Notes: a model not told the origin generated them from the sequence alone. A DNA stretch of 64,000 bases from an uncultured Prevotellaceae bacterium (GCA_900316835.1 ONEL01000011.1:1-64000); one strand, 5' to 3'; numbered from the stretch's first letter, positions 48,163 to 57,620 are shown. Translations and numbers: made by a program.

Positions 48163-50568
48163 TTATTTAATTATCACCTTCTTGGAATGGTTGCCACTCA
48201 CTACCACATAGATTCCTGCGGGCAGGCTAATTGATGTGCGACCGTTGGTGCGCATCTTCTTCACAAGCTTTGCCTCAAGGTTGTAGATTTCAAATCGTTG
48301 CGCGTTATCGCTCTCAATGATAAGGTTTCCCTTGCTGCAGTAGGCATCCCAGGTGAGAGATTGCTTGTCTTTAACAATGTCGATAATGGTGGCGGTGGTG
48401 AAATCGGTTATCTCAATGTCGTCAATGTTGAGGCGCGCGCCCTCCACTTGTTGCAACTTTATTCTCACATCACCGGGGACGTTGAGGTTTCTAGAAGTGT
48501 ATTGTGTGAGCTCGGTGCTATTAATGTTGAAGTCTTCAATTTCAACCCAATGCTGACCACCGTCGGCCGAATAAGACAGGGTGATGATTGCATTAGCGTC
48601 GCTGCCAAACTTAGCCGCCCAAAACGATACCATGCTCACTCCGTTCTCTTTATCTTCGAGCATGGTGATAGACGAAGTGGAATTCTTTCCAAATCTACAA
48701 CTTAGGGTTCCATGGTACTTGTCGCTAGTTTGATTCCATATTCCGGCATTGTTAAACCGCCACAGGTAGAGATGTCCTTGCACCTCTTTGTCCCAGTAGC
48801 CACCGGTTGTACAACCTTCCCAATCTTCGATAACGCTTTCTTGCTCGTTGCTCAGGATAACTCCTGTTATTTCCTCGGTGGCACCACTCAAAGTGAGCGT
48901 GCTGGCACTGAGAATGCCATCGAATTCACCAGCTTGATCGATGCTCTTGAAACGGATGTAGAATGTCTCGCCATCTTTGTCGATAGTGAGTGCTTGCGAC
49001 CAGTTTTGCTTGTCGAGACTAATTTCAAAATTACCGCTCACGGTGAGCTCAATGTCTTCTTCCACCCACTCGGTATAGACTAGTGCTTCAAGCACGGGGT
49101 TGAGAGTTCCCACCATGCCGGTGAGGGTGAATGACTCGGCAGTTTGAAGCGAGATAATAGAAGCGTTGTCGAGGGTTGTTACCTCTATCACATTGCTGGT
49201 CATGCTACCACCTGAGAGGCGGTAGTAATATTTACTATTAGCGTTTAGACCAGTGACAAGATAGGTCTCATCGCTCGCGTTCACACTCACGGGATAGCCA
49301 TTGACCATTGTGGTGCCGTCGGCTTCAAGCACGCTCAGGGTGTAACTGGTGGCTCCTCCCACGTTTGTCCAGTTGGCTTGGAACGAGGATTGGGTTATCT
49401 CGCTGGCAGCCTGTGCTGGAATGCCGCTCACAGTTTGTGCCGTTAGTGGCACACGCGTGCTAACCTCGTCGCTTGTGATAATTAGTGTTGCGGCAGTGTT
49501 TTGTGCTGTGGCTGGAGCGTTGTAGGTGATGGTGAGCGTTGTACCGGCGTTGGCATTAGCGGCAGTGATGGAGCTCTTGTTCAGGATAAAAGCTGAGTTA
49601 GTAACGCTCAATGCAAGTTCCTTACTCAAGTCCTTGCCCTTGACGGTGATGGTTACTTGCTTGCTGGTGTTGATTGCCACTACACCCATGTCGATTGTCG
49701 AGACATCATTAGGCGAGAGGAGCACGGGATTGGGGTCGGCGCTGGCATTGAGGGTCCAGTTTGTCCCCATCTTATTTCCCCAGATGTACTCGGCTAGCTC
49801 AGGATGATCGATGAAAGGATTGCGGTTGTCCTGGCAAGCATAGGCAGCATCGTTGCGCTTAATTTCCTTTTCGCTCACGGGGTCGTTGCGATGCCACTCA
49901 AGCAGCATGTTAAGCGCCCATGTGCTGAACACGGGATAGTTGTTGCCGGCAAGCATGTCGCTCGACCAGTTGGCAATCTGGTTATTGTAGCAGGTGGCCA
50001 TGTAGAAATAGGTGCGTGCAAAGTCGCCCTTGTACATGTCGTCGGGCTCAAAAACTATTCCCGAGTAGCCATTGTAAGTGCTCGTGCCTTTCTTGCCTAG
50101 AGCATGAGCACCATTAGCGTCGGGGACACGGGTACCACCGGCACACACGCCAAAGGGGTAGTTACTACGCTGGTTATTTACATAGCCGTCGGTGGGATAG
50201 AGGTGGAAGATGTCGCTGTATTTCTCGTCTTTAGTGCTTCCCCACCAGCTCTTGGGGAACGAGTGCTCACGGTTCACGCAGTCGCCCACTGCCGAGTAGT
50301 TACCACACTTGTCGCCGGTTTTATATTTGGCTGTACTGTACATGTCGAGCAGGTAGCCATCGCTACCGGTGTCGGTGGTGAGATAAGCATCCCACAAGTC
50401 GTCGTAGTCTATCTTGGTGTGTTCGTGAATAATGTTGTAAAGTGCAGTGAGCAAGCCTTGCTTGGTCTTGTTCTCGGCTGCCGAGTAATATCCAGTGGGC
50501 TCGGCAGCTGTTGCGGTAATTGCCACCATGGCAAGAACCACAACTAGTGTTGTGGTAAGCTGTCTCAT
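48163..50568 (-). CDS. Secreted endonuclease I with sorting-tail-like C-terminus
   Basis: An 801-residue exported nuclease. The signal peptide ends near TATA (residue 21). The endonuclease I domain occupies about 25 to 270, with the core CVNREHSFPKSWWGS (His and Asn for Mg-dependent cleavage) and later DIFHLYPTDGYVN. Then follow an Ig-like choice-of-anchor part, a fibronectin III module, a jelly roll with lectin-like strands and a sorting-tail-like end. It probably degrades extracellular DNA for nutrition. It is a single gene with its own start. Confidence 0.9.
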   Translation of the reverse strand: MRQLTTTLVVVLAMVAITATAAEPTGYYSAAENKTKQGLLTALYNIIHEHTKIDYDDLWDAYLTTDTGSDGYLLDMYSTAKYKTGDKCGNYSAVGDCVNREHSFPKSWWGSTKDEKYSDIFHLYPTDGYVNNQRSNYPFGVCAGGTRVPDANGAHALGKKGTSTYNGYSGIVFEPDDMYKGDFARTYFYMATCYNNQIANWSSDMLAGNNYPVFSTWALNMLLEWHRNDPVSEKEIKRNDAAYACQDNRNPFIDHPELAEYIWGNKMGTNWTLNASADPNPVLLSPNDVSTIDMGVVAINTSKQVTITVKGKDLSKELALSVTNSAFILNKSSITAANANAGTTLTITYNAPATAQNTAATLIITSDEVSTRVPLTAQTVSGIPAQAASEITQSSFQANWTNVGGATSYTLSVLEADGTTMVNGYPVSVNASDETYLVTGLNANSKYYYRLSGGSMTSNVIEVTTLDNASIISLQTAESFTLTGMVGTLNPVLEALVYTEWVEEDIELTVSGNFEISLDKQNWSQALTIDKDGETFYIRFKSIDQAGEFDGILSASTLTLSGATEEITGVILSNEQESVIEDWEGCTTGGYWDKEVQGHLYLWRFNNAGIWNQTSDKYHGTLSCRFGKNSTSSITMLEDKENGVSMVSFWAAKFGSDANAIITLSYSADGGQHWVEIEDFNINSTELTQYTSRNLNVPGDVRIKLQQVEGARLNIDDIEITDFTTATIIDIVKDKQSLTWDAYCSKGNLIIESDNAQRFEIYNLEAKLVKKMRTNGRTSISLPAGIYVVVSGNHSKKVIIK

Positions 50569-50594
50569 TAGTGATAAGTGGTAGGAATTAAAAT

Positions 50595-51674
50595 TTATTT
50601 GGTGACTTTTTTGTTTTTCTTGTCCTCATCCTTTTCAGCCTCTTTAACCTTGCCGGCAAGCATGCCACAGGCGGCGCTGATGTCCTCGCCACGGCTGCGA
50701 CGAATGGTGCAGGTGATGCCCTTGCCGTTAAGGTAGTCACGGAAGTAGGTCATGCGTTCATCGCTCGATGTGCGTAGCTTGGCAACGCCAGGGATCATGT
50801 GATAACGAATGAGGTTGACGCGCACATGCTCGTTTGGCAGGATTTCGCGTAGTGCCTCGGCGTGCTTGATGTCGTCATTGAACCACTGCCACATGATGTA
50901 CTCTACCGACAAGCGACGCTGGTGGGCGAAATCATACTTGCCTAGCAGGTCCATAACTTCCTTGATGTGGAAAGCGTTCTCAATGGGCATTAGCTGGCCA
51001 CGCTCATCTTCAATGGCATTGTGAACGCTCACAGCGATGTGAACGCTAGTGGTCTCGCACAACACTTTCAGGGCGTTCTTAACACCCACTGTCGACACTG
51101 TGATGCGCTTGGGGCTCCATGCCAGTCCCCATGGCTCGGTGAGAATTTCTATCACCTTGAGCACATTGTCGAGATTGTCGAGAGGCTCTCCCATGCCCAT
51201 GAACACGACATTGGTCAGTTCATTAGTCTGTGGCACACTAAGCACCTGGTTGATAATTTGGTTGGCAGTGAGGTTGCCATGGAAACCTTGGCGACCTGTC
51301 ATGCAGAAGTAGCAGTTCATGCGGCATCCCTTCTGCGACGAGATGCACAGGGTGGCGCGTTCTTCCTCAGGGATAAACACGCTCTCCACAGCCTTGCCAT
51401 CACCGGCATCAAAGAGATATTTTACTGTTCCGTCCTCGCTCGATTGGGCACTTTGTGGACCATATAGACCCACGCAATAATTCTTTGCCAGTAACTCCTT
51501 GTTAGCCTTAGAGATATTGCGCATTTCATCAAATGTGCTCACATGCTTCTTGTAGATCCACTCGGCAAGCTGTGTGGCGACAAACTTGGGCATTCCGAGT
51601 CCAGCTGTTACTTCACGCAGTTCATTCAAGTTCATGCCGGCTAGTGGCTTTAGTTTCTTGCTCTTGGTTTCCAT
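50595..51674 (-). CDS. rlmN: Dual-specificity rRNA/tRNA m2A methyltransferase
   Basis: A 359-residue radical-SAM enzyme that methylates A2503 of 23S rRNA and A37 of some tRNAs. The cluster-binding CRMNCYFCMTG (about residues 118 to 128) and the late Cys in ITCTIRRSRGEDISAACGML are intact. The lysine-rich last 20 residues are an extension. It lies just before the endonuclease gene but has its own -7 box (51710-51717). Start at MNLNELREV-type N-terminus agrees with homologues, slightly extended. Confidence 0.95.
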   Translation of the reverse strand: METKSKKLKPLAGMNLNELREVTAGLGMPKFVATQLAEWIYKKHVSTFDEMRNISKANKELLAKNYCVGLYGPQSAQSSEDGTVKYLFDAGDGKAVESVFIPEEERATLCISSQKGCRMNCYFCMTGRQGFHGNLTANQIINQVLSVPQTNELTNVVFMGMGEPLDNLDNVLKVIEILTEPWGLAWSPKRITVSTVGVKNALKVLCETTSVHIAVSVHNAIEDERGQLMPIENAFHIKEVMDLLGKYDFAHQRRLSVEYIMWQWFNDDIKHAEALREILPNEHVRVNLIRYHMIPGVAKLRTSSDERMTYFRDYLNGKGITCTIRRSRGEDISAACGMLAGKVKEAEKDEDKKNKKVTK

Positions 51675-51709
51675 ATTCTTTTTCCTTACATTGCGTTATT
51701 AAAATTTCG

Positions 51710-51717
51710 CAAAGGTA
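51710..51717 (-). promoter_or_regulatory. -7 box of rlmN
   Basis: TACCTTTG on the minus strand, 36 bases upstream of the start. No good TTG at -33. Confidence 0.45.
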
Positions 51718-51770
51718 CACATTTATTTTAGAAAAAATGTCATAATCATTGATTTATCCCCGGGTTTCGC

Positions 51771-51801
51771 TTGAAAAAACAAGGAAAGATGATTAATTTT
51801 G
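51771..51801 (+). promoter_or_regulatory. Promoter of the YjbR-like gene, near-leaderless
   Basis: TTG (51771-51773), about 20 bases, TAATTTTG (51794-51801). The ATG at 51807 lies at the expected transcription start. Confidence 0.6.
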
Positions 51802-51806
51802 CCTGC

Positions 51807-52163
51807 ATGAAGATGAATGTTGAGGATTTAAGAGAGTTTTGCCTGTCGTTAGGCGATGGGGTAGAGGAGAAAATGCCTTTTGCCAAGTTTCATGCGGCTA
51901 GCGAGGTGCTGGTGTTCTACGTGTGCGGGCACATGTTTTGCTACTTCGACTTGGCACATTTCACGGTTGTTACGGTCAAGTGTGAGCCACAGCTTATTGA
52001 TGAGTTGCGAGCCGAGTGCGTGGGCGTAACAGCACCTTACAACATGAGTCCACGTCACTGGATAGGGCTTGATGTTGAGACCATAGGCGATGACCTTGCC
52101 AGGCAATTAATAACCGCATCTTACGAATTAGTGAAAGAAAAGTATACAAAGAAACGCCCGTAA
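51807..52163 (+). CDS. MmcQ/YjbR-family protein
   Basis: From the ATG at 51807 this is 118 residues (the ATG at 51813 would give 116). The family signature covers NVEDLREFCLSLGDGVEEKM, PFAKFHAASEVLVFYV, and PYNMSPRHWIGLDV. Such small proteins have a CyaY-like fold and are sometimes called DNA-binding, though their role is unsettled. The promoter just before the start implies a near-leaderless message, and excludes the longer frame from 51771. Confidence 0.88.
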   Translation: MKMNVEDLREFCLSLGDGVEEKMPFAKFHAASEVLVFYVCGHMFCYFDLAHFTVVTVKCEPQLIDELRAECVGVTAPYNMSPRHWIGLDVETIGDDLARQLITASYELVKEKYTKKRP

Positions 52164-52180
52164 TTGTTGTTACAGGCGTT
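52153..52180 (+). terminator. Terminator of the YjbR-like gene, overlapping its stop
   Basis: Arms AACGCCCGTAA (52153-52163) and TTACAGGCGTT (52170-52180), one mismatch, 6-base loop. The stem includes the stop codon. Confidence 0.6.
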
Positions 52181-52210
52181 CCCAGTATAATTATTGTGAA
52201 GTGCTAGTGA

Positions 52211-52825
52211 TTACGGATTAATGCTGATATCGTCGTTGCGATAGGGGACTAGACGTCCACGCAATGAGATGCGACCGTAGCCCAGAGTGGGGTAGATGTC
52301 GGCTACAGCTTGGTCACTGCCACTATAGATTGTGATGGACACGCTGGCGTTCATGTTGCGACCTATCATGCTGTAGGTCATGATGGTGTTTCCTTTCTTG
52401 TCGTCCTTGACATTGAAGTTGCGAATGTTGCCGTGCAACGTCACACCACCCAGACCGTTCATGCCCGCATCCATGTTGTTGAATGCCACTTGGAAGATGC
52501 CCTTGTCGCCTTGCATGAGCAGGAAATTAGTGTTGTCGTTGAGACCCAGTTCATAGAATCCCCTGCCATTGTTCACTTGCGTGGCCTGCAAAACAAAGAA
52601 CTGGTCATAAGCCGCGCGTGCAGCCTTGAGGTGGAAGACCGAATCAACGATGTCGTGGCCTTTCTTGATGCGCTCTTTGCGCTCCTTTTTTGTTTCATTG
52701 GCTGGGATGGGCTTTGTTTCTTCAATGACATACACATCGTCGGTATAGTCCTGAGCTAGCGCGACACTAGGTAAGGCAATCATTGTTGCCAGTAGCATTG
52801 TTAAGAAAAAATTAATCCGTTTCAT
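52211..52825 (-). CDS. DUF4251-domain exported protein
   Basis: From the ATG at 52825 this is 204 residues. The signal peptide ends near ALAQ (residue 23). The DUF4251 domain (about 60 to 200) has LQATQVNNGRGFYELGLNDN, GVTLHGNIRNFNVKDDKKGN and the closing TLGYGRISLRGRLVPY. The role is unknown; the family is specific to Bacteroidetes and probably periplasmic. It is a single-gene unit. Confidence 0.85.
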   Translation of the reverse strand: MKRINFFLTMLLATMIALPSVALAQDYTDDVYVIEETKPIPANETKKERKERIKKGHDIVDSVFHLKAARAAYDQFFVLQATQVNNGRGFYELGLNDNTNFLLMQGDKGIFQVAFNNMDAGMNGLGGVTLHGNIRNFNVKDDKKGNTIMTYSMIGRNMNASVSITIYSGSDQAVADIYPTLGYGRISLRGRLVPYRNDDISINP

Positions 52826-52955
52826 AGCAAGATGTTTTATTGTTAGTTGTTGGAAATTTACACTATATAAACGCACAAACCTTGAAAATACTGCATCAAA
52901 TTAGTGTTTTTTTTATATTTTTGCCCAAAATATTTTGAAATACCTTTTTTGAATA

Positions 52956-53852
52956 ATGACTAACAATTTTAAGATTTCATGGCCAACTAAGGTTTTGATA
53001 TTAGTTGGAATGATGCTGGTGGCACTATTTGTGGTAGCACTATCGGCAGCCCTTGTTTTTGGAATTAACAATACCGGCAAGATGGCGCAAGTGATAACAA
53101 TGGTGTTGCAAAATATTATAGTCTTTATTGTGCCTGTAGTCGTTTTGGCGAGTTTGTGCTTTAAGTGGGAAAAAAGTCCTGTGGCAAGCACCATGTGGAT
53201 GCGACACTCGCCTTCAATGCGCAGCATTGCGCTGGTGGTGCTCACCTATGTGGCGTCATTGCCATTTATGAACTATCTCGTAGACTGGAATGAGCACATC
53301 AAGTTGCCGGCATCGTTGCATGATATTGAACAACAACTGAGGGCGCTTGAAGACTCGGCGCAGCTTGTCACTCAGGGTTTGCTTAACACCACCTCATGGG
53401 TTGAGATGCTGTTTATGGTGCTAGTGGTGGGAGTGCTCACTGGCTTGGGCGAGGAAATCTTCTTCCGTGCCGGCTTGCTTGGCTCAATGCACAGCGGGCG
53501 TGTAAATCGTCATGTGGCAGTGTGGACTGTTGCGCTAATTTTTAGTGCGTTCCACATGCAATTCTACGGTTTTGTGCCACGCTTGTTGCTAGGAGCCTGG
53601 TTTGGCTACCTGATGCTGTGGAGTGGCGACGTGTGGACTCCTGTCATTGCCCATGCGCTCAACAACAGCATGGTGGTGATAGCGACATTCTTGGGTAATA
53701 ACCACTACATAGATGAGAATGTCATCAACCACTTGGGAGTCCCGCAGGCTGGTGCTACACCATGGCTGGCTATTGCAAGTGCTGTGGCTACAGCTCTAAT
53801 TATCGCAATTTTTATGCTCAAAAAATCTACACAAAAAATCAATAAATCATGA
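52956..53852 (+). CDS. CPBP-family intramembrane metalloprotease
   Basis: A 298-residue integral membrane protein with eight or so helices. The Abi/CPBP site GEEIFFRAGLLGS (about 168 to 180, EExxxR) and the later FSAFHMQFYGFVPRLLLG (F-x-x-x-H) and HALNNSM match the CAAX-protease family. Its stop overlaps the next ATG by 4 bases, so it is coupled to the GDPD gene. A -7-like box TATTTTTG lies at 52916-52923. Confidence 0.92.
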   Translation: MTNNFKISWPTKVLILVGMMLVALFVVALSAALVFGINNTGKMAQVITMVLQNIIVFIVPVVVLASLCFKWEKSPVASTMWMRHSPSMRSIALVVLTYVASLPFMNYLVDWNEHIKLPASLHDIEQQLRALEDSAQLVTQGLLNTTSWVEMLFMVLVVGVLTGLGEEIFFRAGLLGSMHSGRVNRHVAVWTVALIFSAFHMQFYGFVPRLLLGAWFGYLMLWSGDVWTPVIAHALNNSMVVIATFLGNNHYIDENVINHLGVPQAGATPWLAIASAVATALIIAIFMLKKSTQKINKS

Positions 53853-54598
53853 AACATTTTCTATTATTTATAGTGGCTGCTGTGGCATTAAGTGCTGGAG
53901 CGCAAGAGGTGATTTGTCATCGTGGTTACTGGGATGTGGAAGGCTCGGCACAAAATTCCATTCGATCGCTTGTCAAGGCCGATTCGATAGGCGCTTGGGG
54001 CTCGGAGTTTGATGTGTGGATGACTGCCGATGGCGTGCTTGTGGTAAATCATGACGAGAGCTATGGTGGCGTGGTGATTGAGACAGCCAAGTGGAAGGAC
54101 TTGAAGAATATGCGTCTTGCCAACGGTGAGAAATTGTCTACTCTCAAGGAGATGCTCAACTGTGGCAAGAAGCTCAAGACACGTCTCATCCTGGAACTTA
54201 AACCGCACACTGATAAGCAGCAAGAGGCCGAGGCAGCTCGCCGTGCGGTGAAAATGGTTAGAAAATTAAAACTCACCCACCGTGTTGAGTACATCACTTT
54301 CTCTTATCAGGCCGTTAAAGTGTTAAAGACACTTGTCAACCCCGGTATTCCCGTCTATTACCTCAACGGCGACATGTCGCCACGGCAACTCAGTGAATTG
54401 CACATCGCTGGCATTGATTACAGCATTGGCACCATGCGCAAGAATCCAGAGTGGATAGATGAGGCTCACTCGCTAGGCATGAAGGTGAACGTGTGGACAG
54501 TAAATAGCGAGCGCGACATGGATTGGTGTATTAACTATGGCGTGGACTTTATCACTACTAATGACCCGTTGCTGTTGCAGAGAAAGCTAAAACGCTAA
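53849..54598 (+). CDS. Glycerophosphodiester phosphodiesterase
   Basis: A 249-residue exported protein. The signal peptide ends at SAGAQ (residue 19). The GDPD motif reads CHRGYWDVEGSAQNS, then EFDVWMTADGVLVVNHDE and LILELKP, giving His, Arg, Glu, Asp and second His of the family. It hydrolyses glycerophosphodiesters from lipid turnover in the periplasm. Coupled to the CPBP gene. Confidence 0.93.
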   Translation: MKHFLLFIVAAVALSAGAQEVICHRGYWDVEGSAQNSIRSLVKADSIGAWGSEFDVWMTADGVLVVNHDESYGGVVIETAKWKDLKNMRLANGEKLSTLKEMLNCGKKLKTRLILELKPHTDKQQEAEAARRAVKMVRKLKLTHRVEYITFSYQAVKVLKTLVNPGIPVYYLNGDMSPRQLSELHIAGIDYSIGTMRKNPEWIDEAHSLGMKVNVWTVNSERDMDWCINYGVDFITTNDPLLLQRKLKR

Positions 54599-54683
54599 TT
54601 ACCAGTTGTTGCATTTGTTCCCGCTTTTGTTTAACAATCTCTAAAAATAATGGGTTTTACTTTTCAAAGCCGATTGTTTTTAT

Positions 54684-54691
54684 TACTTTTG
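54684..54691 (+). promoter_or_regulatory. -7 box of the mlaEF genes
   Basis: TACTTTTG, with TTTT at the -33 position 19 bases upstream. The ATG at 54719 is 27 bases downstream. Confidence 0.55.
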
Positions 54692-54718
54692 CAAGTTAAT
54701 TTATAAATATGCATTTTT

Positions 54719-55468
54719 ATGGGACTTACAAAGTCGCTAGAAAAATTTGGCTCTTATTGCATGCTCATGTGGCGTAGCATTGGAATTCCCGACAAATGGC
54801 GGGAATTCTTCAAGCGCTATATGGCTGAGATATATAAGCTGGGAATTGACTCCATACCGCTCATCCTCATTGTCTCGCTGTTTATAGGTGCCCTGTGCAC
54901 GCTACTCATCAAGCTAAACATCAGCAATCCGTTGTTGCCACGCTACACGGTGGGACTCACCACGCGTGAAATTATCTTGCTCGAATTTTCTTCTTCAATC
55001 CTGTGCTTGATTTTATCGGGCAAGATAGGTAGTAATATCGCCAGTGAGATTGGGACCATGCGTGTGACCGAGCAGATTGATGCTCTTGACATTATGGGTA
55101 TCAATAGTGCCAATTTCTTAATCATGCCCAAGATTACCGGTCTAGTAACGATTATGCCTTTCCTGGTGATAATTTGTATGGTGACCAGCCTCTTTGGTGG
55201 GTGGTTAATTTGTGTGCTCACACAGATAATTGATACCGATACCTATATTTATGGTATACAAACCCTCTTCATAGAGTGGTATGTGTGGTTTGCGTTGATT
55301 AAGTCACTATTCTTTGCTTTCATCATTTCGAGTATATCGTCGTTCTATGGCTACACCGTGAAGGGTGGCTCTATCGAGGTGGGTCAAGCAAGCACCGATG
55401 CCGTGGTGATGAGTAACATCATGATCCTGCTCACCGATGTGGTGCTGACCAAACTGCTAATGATGTGA
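54719..55468 (+). CDS. mlaE: MlaE-type phospholipid ABC permease
   Basis: A 249-residue membrane protein with five or six helices. The MlaE signature LEFSSSILCLILSGKIGSNI, ASEIGTMRVTEQIDALDIMG is complete, and GYTVKGGSIEVGQASTDAVV closes the family pattern. Together with MlaF it forms the inner-membrane part of the system that moves phospholipids between membranes. No MlaD-like gene follows in the window. Confidence 0.95.
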   Translation: MGLTKSLEKFGSYCMLMWRSIGIPDKWREFFKRYMAEIYKLGIDSIPLILIVSLFIGALCTLLIKLNISNPLLPRYTVGLTTREIILLEFSSSILCLILSGKIGSNIASEIGTMRVTEQIDALDIMGINSANFLIMPKITGLVTIMPFLVIICMVTSLFGGWLICVLTQIIDTDTYIYGIQTLFIEWYVWFALIKSLFFAFIISSISSFYGYTVKGGSIEVGQASTDAVVMSNIMILLTDVVLTKLLMM

Positions 55469-55500
55469 TTTCTTTTAAAAACTGAATGCAATAATCAATT

Positions 55501-56307
55501 ATGATAGAGGTAAGAAACGTTGAGAAATCGTTCGACGACGTGGGAGGGCGCCGGCAGGTGCTCTTTGGCATTAATGCTAAGTTCTACGATGGCAAGGTGA
55601 ACTTGATTATAGGACAGAGTGGCTCGGGTAAAACAGTGCTGGTCAAGAACCTGGTGGGGCTTTTCCAGCCCGATAGTGGCGAAATCCTTTACGATGGTCG
55701 CGATATCACTCACATGGACGATAAGCAACGCAAGCAGTTGCGCAAGGAGATAGGTATGCTCTTTCAGGGTTCGGCGCTCTTCGATAGCGAGACGGTGATG
55801 GGAAACGTCATCTTCCCACTCAAGATGTTCTCAAAGATGAGCCCTGCCGAGCAGCGAGAGCGAGCTCAGTTTTGTATCGACCGTGTGAACCTCACCGGCA
55901 GTGAAAATAAGTATCCTAGCGAGCTAAGTGGTGGTATGCAAAAACGTTGCGCCATTGCCCGTGCTATATCGTTAAACCCCAAGTACCTATTCTGTGATGA
56001 GCCCAACTCGGGTCTAGACCCCAAGACGTCGCTCGTGATAGATGATTTGCTCATGGATATAACTCACGAGTTTGGCATCACTACTATCATCAACACTCAC
56101 GACATGAACTCGGTGATGGGAATTGGTGAGAATATTGTTTTCATCTATAAAGGTCATGTGGGATGGATTGGCAACAAGGATGAAATCTATAACGTCGACA
56201 ATGAGCATCTCAACAGCTTTGTCTATGCCACCGACCTCTTTGCCGATGTGCGCAAGTATCGCCTTGAACATGGCTACAGTCGCACCCGAAACATCGATAA
56301 TAAATAA
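55501..56307 (+). CDS. mlaF: MlaF-type phospholipid ABC ATPase
   Basis: A 268-residue ATPase. Walker A GQSGSGKTV (about 41 to 49), signature LSGGMQKRC, Walker B LFCDEPNSGLD and the His of NTHDMNS are present. It lies 32 bases after mlaE and completes its transporter. Confidence 0.95.
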   Translation: MIEVRNVEKSFDDVGGRRQVLFGINAKFYDGKVNLIIGQSGSGKTVLVKNLVGLFQPDSGEILYDGRDITHMDDKQRKQLRKEIGMLFQGSALFDSETVMGNVIFPLKMFSKMSPAEQRERAQFCIDRVNLTGSENKYPSELSGGMQKRCAIARAISLNPKYLFCDEPNSGLDPKTSLVIDDLLMDITHEFGITTIINTHDMNSVMGIGENIVFIYKGHVGWIGNKDEIYNVDNEHLNSFVYATDLFADVRKYRLEHGYSRTRNIDNK

Positions 56308-56363
56308 TTGATATTATCATATTATTAATTCATTCATTTTTTTAACCAATAAATAATTTCCTA

Positions 56364-56876
56364 ATGAAAACAAAATTTTTTGCGTTGATGCTTATGCTGG
56401 CTAGTGTTGTAGCTGTGCAAGCACAGAGTTTAACAGGTAAAGTGTGGGCAGCCGACATGTCAACTAAAGAAACACCTAACACACACTTCTTGATTGGGTT
56501 TGAAGAAAATGGAACTTCTTATATGAGCATTTTGTCGGGACAGGAGGTTGATAAGGGCGTAACACTTAATATCACGCTCATTGTACCTGGCACTTTCACT
56601 CACAATGGCAATAAGCTAACGATGAAAACCGAGAAATCAAAGGCCGAACTCGACTTCGACTTAGATATTCCTGGAGCTCCCGAGGCTAATAAAAAAATGA
56701 TAAAGAACATGCTAATGGGGGAGATAGAAAAGCAGAAGCCTGAGATGATTAAAGAGATGGTTAGTGAGTTGCCAAAATTGGATAATGCCACTATCAAGAG
56801 CCTTACCGCCACCGAGCTTGTCCTCGTGGATAGCGCAGGTGCTGAATTGAAATTTGCTGCTGTCGATGGCAAGTAA
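56364..56876 (+). CDS. Small exported protein, possibly lipocalin-like
   Basis: A 170-residue exported protein with signal peptide (cleavage after VQAQ, residue 21). The mature part begins LTGKVWAAD and is beta-rich at both ends, with a charged helix in the middle (EANKKMIKNMLMGEIEKQKP). This resembles small lipocalin-like proteins of Bacteroidales. It lies 56 bases after mlaF; a role in lipid handling is only a guess from place. It has its own strong terminator. Confidence 0.75.
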   Translation: MKTKFFALMLMLASVVAVQAQSLTGKVWAADMSTKETPNTHFLIGFEENGTSYMSILSGQEVDKGVTLNITLIVPGTFTHNGNKLTMKTEKSKAELDFDLDIPGAPEANKKMIKNMLMGEIEKQKPEMIKEMVSELPKLDNATIKSLTATELVLVDSAGAELKFAAVDGK

Positions 56877-56905
56877 CGTTAGGACTAAGACTTTCTAAGA
56901 AATTG

Positions 56906-56948
56906 AAACAGGGTGTGTCAGGTTAAAATCCAATGACACACCCTGTTT
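56906..56948 (+). terminator. Terminator of the mla-region operon
   Basis: AAACAGGGTGTGTCA, 13-base loop, and its perfect complement, then GATATTTATT. A 15-bp stem about 30 bases past the stop; it may also end the minus-strand transcript arriving from 56970. Confidence 0.85.
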
Positions 56949-56969
56949 GATATTTATTAGGGGGATGTA

Positions 56970-57281
56970 TTATTCGTTTTCTCGTCTCATGCGAGTGGCG
57001 ACAATTTCGAGCATTTGGCAGTTGAGTTCACGACTGGTGTCGAGCACATCCCAAATTCCGTCTTCACTTAGCACTCCGCATTTCAGGTCGCTAGGCAATC
57101 GGCCGGCTTCACTATCGGCAAAATCTTTTTCCCATTCATCGCTTACCAAGTAGTCGTCAATAATCTCAAGCGACTCTTGGGCCTCGGTATAGAGGTCAAG
57201 GGCATCGTTCAGGGCCTTCACGGCAGCCGTGGCCTTATTGAGATGCTCCTCCATTGTTTTAATTCGTTCTATTTGTTCCAT
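56970..57281 (-). CDS. DUF4298-domain protein
   Basis: A 103-residue soluble helical protein. The family pattern EQIERIKTMEEHLNKATAAV, then YLVSDEWEKDFADSEAGRLP and GVLSEDGIWDVLDTSREL, is clear. The function is unknown. It ends the minus-strand gene group that starts at dksA/lspA; 14 bases separate it from the gene before. Confidence 0.88.
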   Translation of the reverse strand: MEQIERIKTMEEHLNKATAAVKALNDALDLYTEAQESLEIIDDYLVSDEWEKDFADSEAGRLPSDLKCGVLSEDGIWDVLDTSRELNCQMLEIVATRMRRENE

Positions 57282-57295
57282 ATTAAATTGGGGGT

Positions 57296-57619
57296 TTATA
57301 ATTGGGTTATCGTTTTGCTAGAGAAGTCAAGATTGAGAATTATTACAATATTTCCTTCTTGAGCGTCATGTTTTTTCAAACCCTCCAGGCATTGCTTGAA
57401 CTGCTGGCGAGAACTACTGGCATGGAATGCTTCTTTTACTTTATTATAATGGTCACTGGTGGTGACACATAGTGGCGTGGGTACGTAGCGAGTGTTGCCA
57501 AGTTCGCGGTCAAATGGCTCAATCGACAATAGCTTATTATCGTCGGTGATGGTTGTGATGTGATTAATATATTCCTTGCCACTGGTCAAGATGGTGTAGT
57601 TAGAGATGAAACGCTTCAT
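57296..57619 (-). CDS. Small conserved-context protein, unknown function
   Basis: A 107-residue soluble protein with alternating strands (RFISNYTILTSGKEYINHIT, then a NIVIILNLDFSSKTITQL end) and a helical centre. I do not recognise the family. It sits one base after the DUF4296 gene and 14 bases before the DUF4298 gene, so it is surely part of their transcript. Confidence 0.75.
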   Translation of the reverse strand: MKRFISNYTILTSGKEYINHITTITDDNKLLSIEPFDRELGNTRYVPTPLCVTTSDHYNKVKEAFHASSSRQQFKQCLEGLKKHDAQEGNIVIILNLDFSSKTITQL

Positions 57620-57620
57620 G

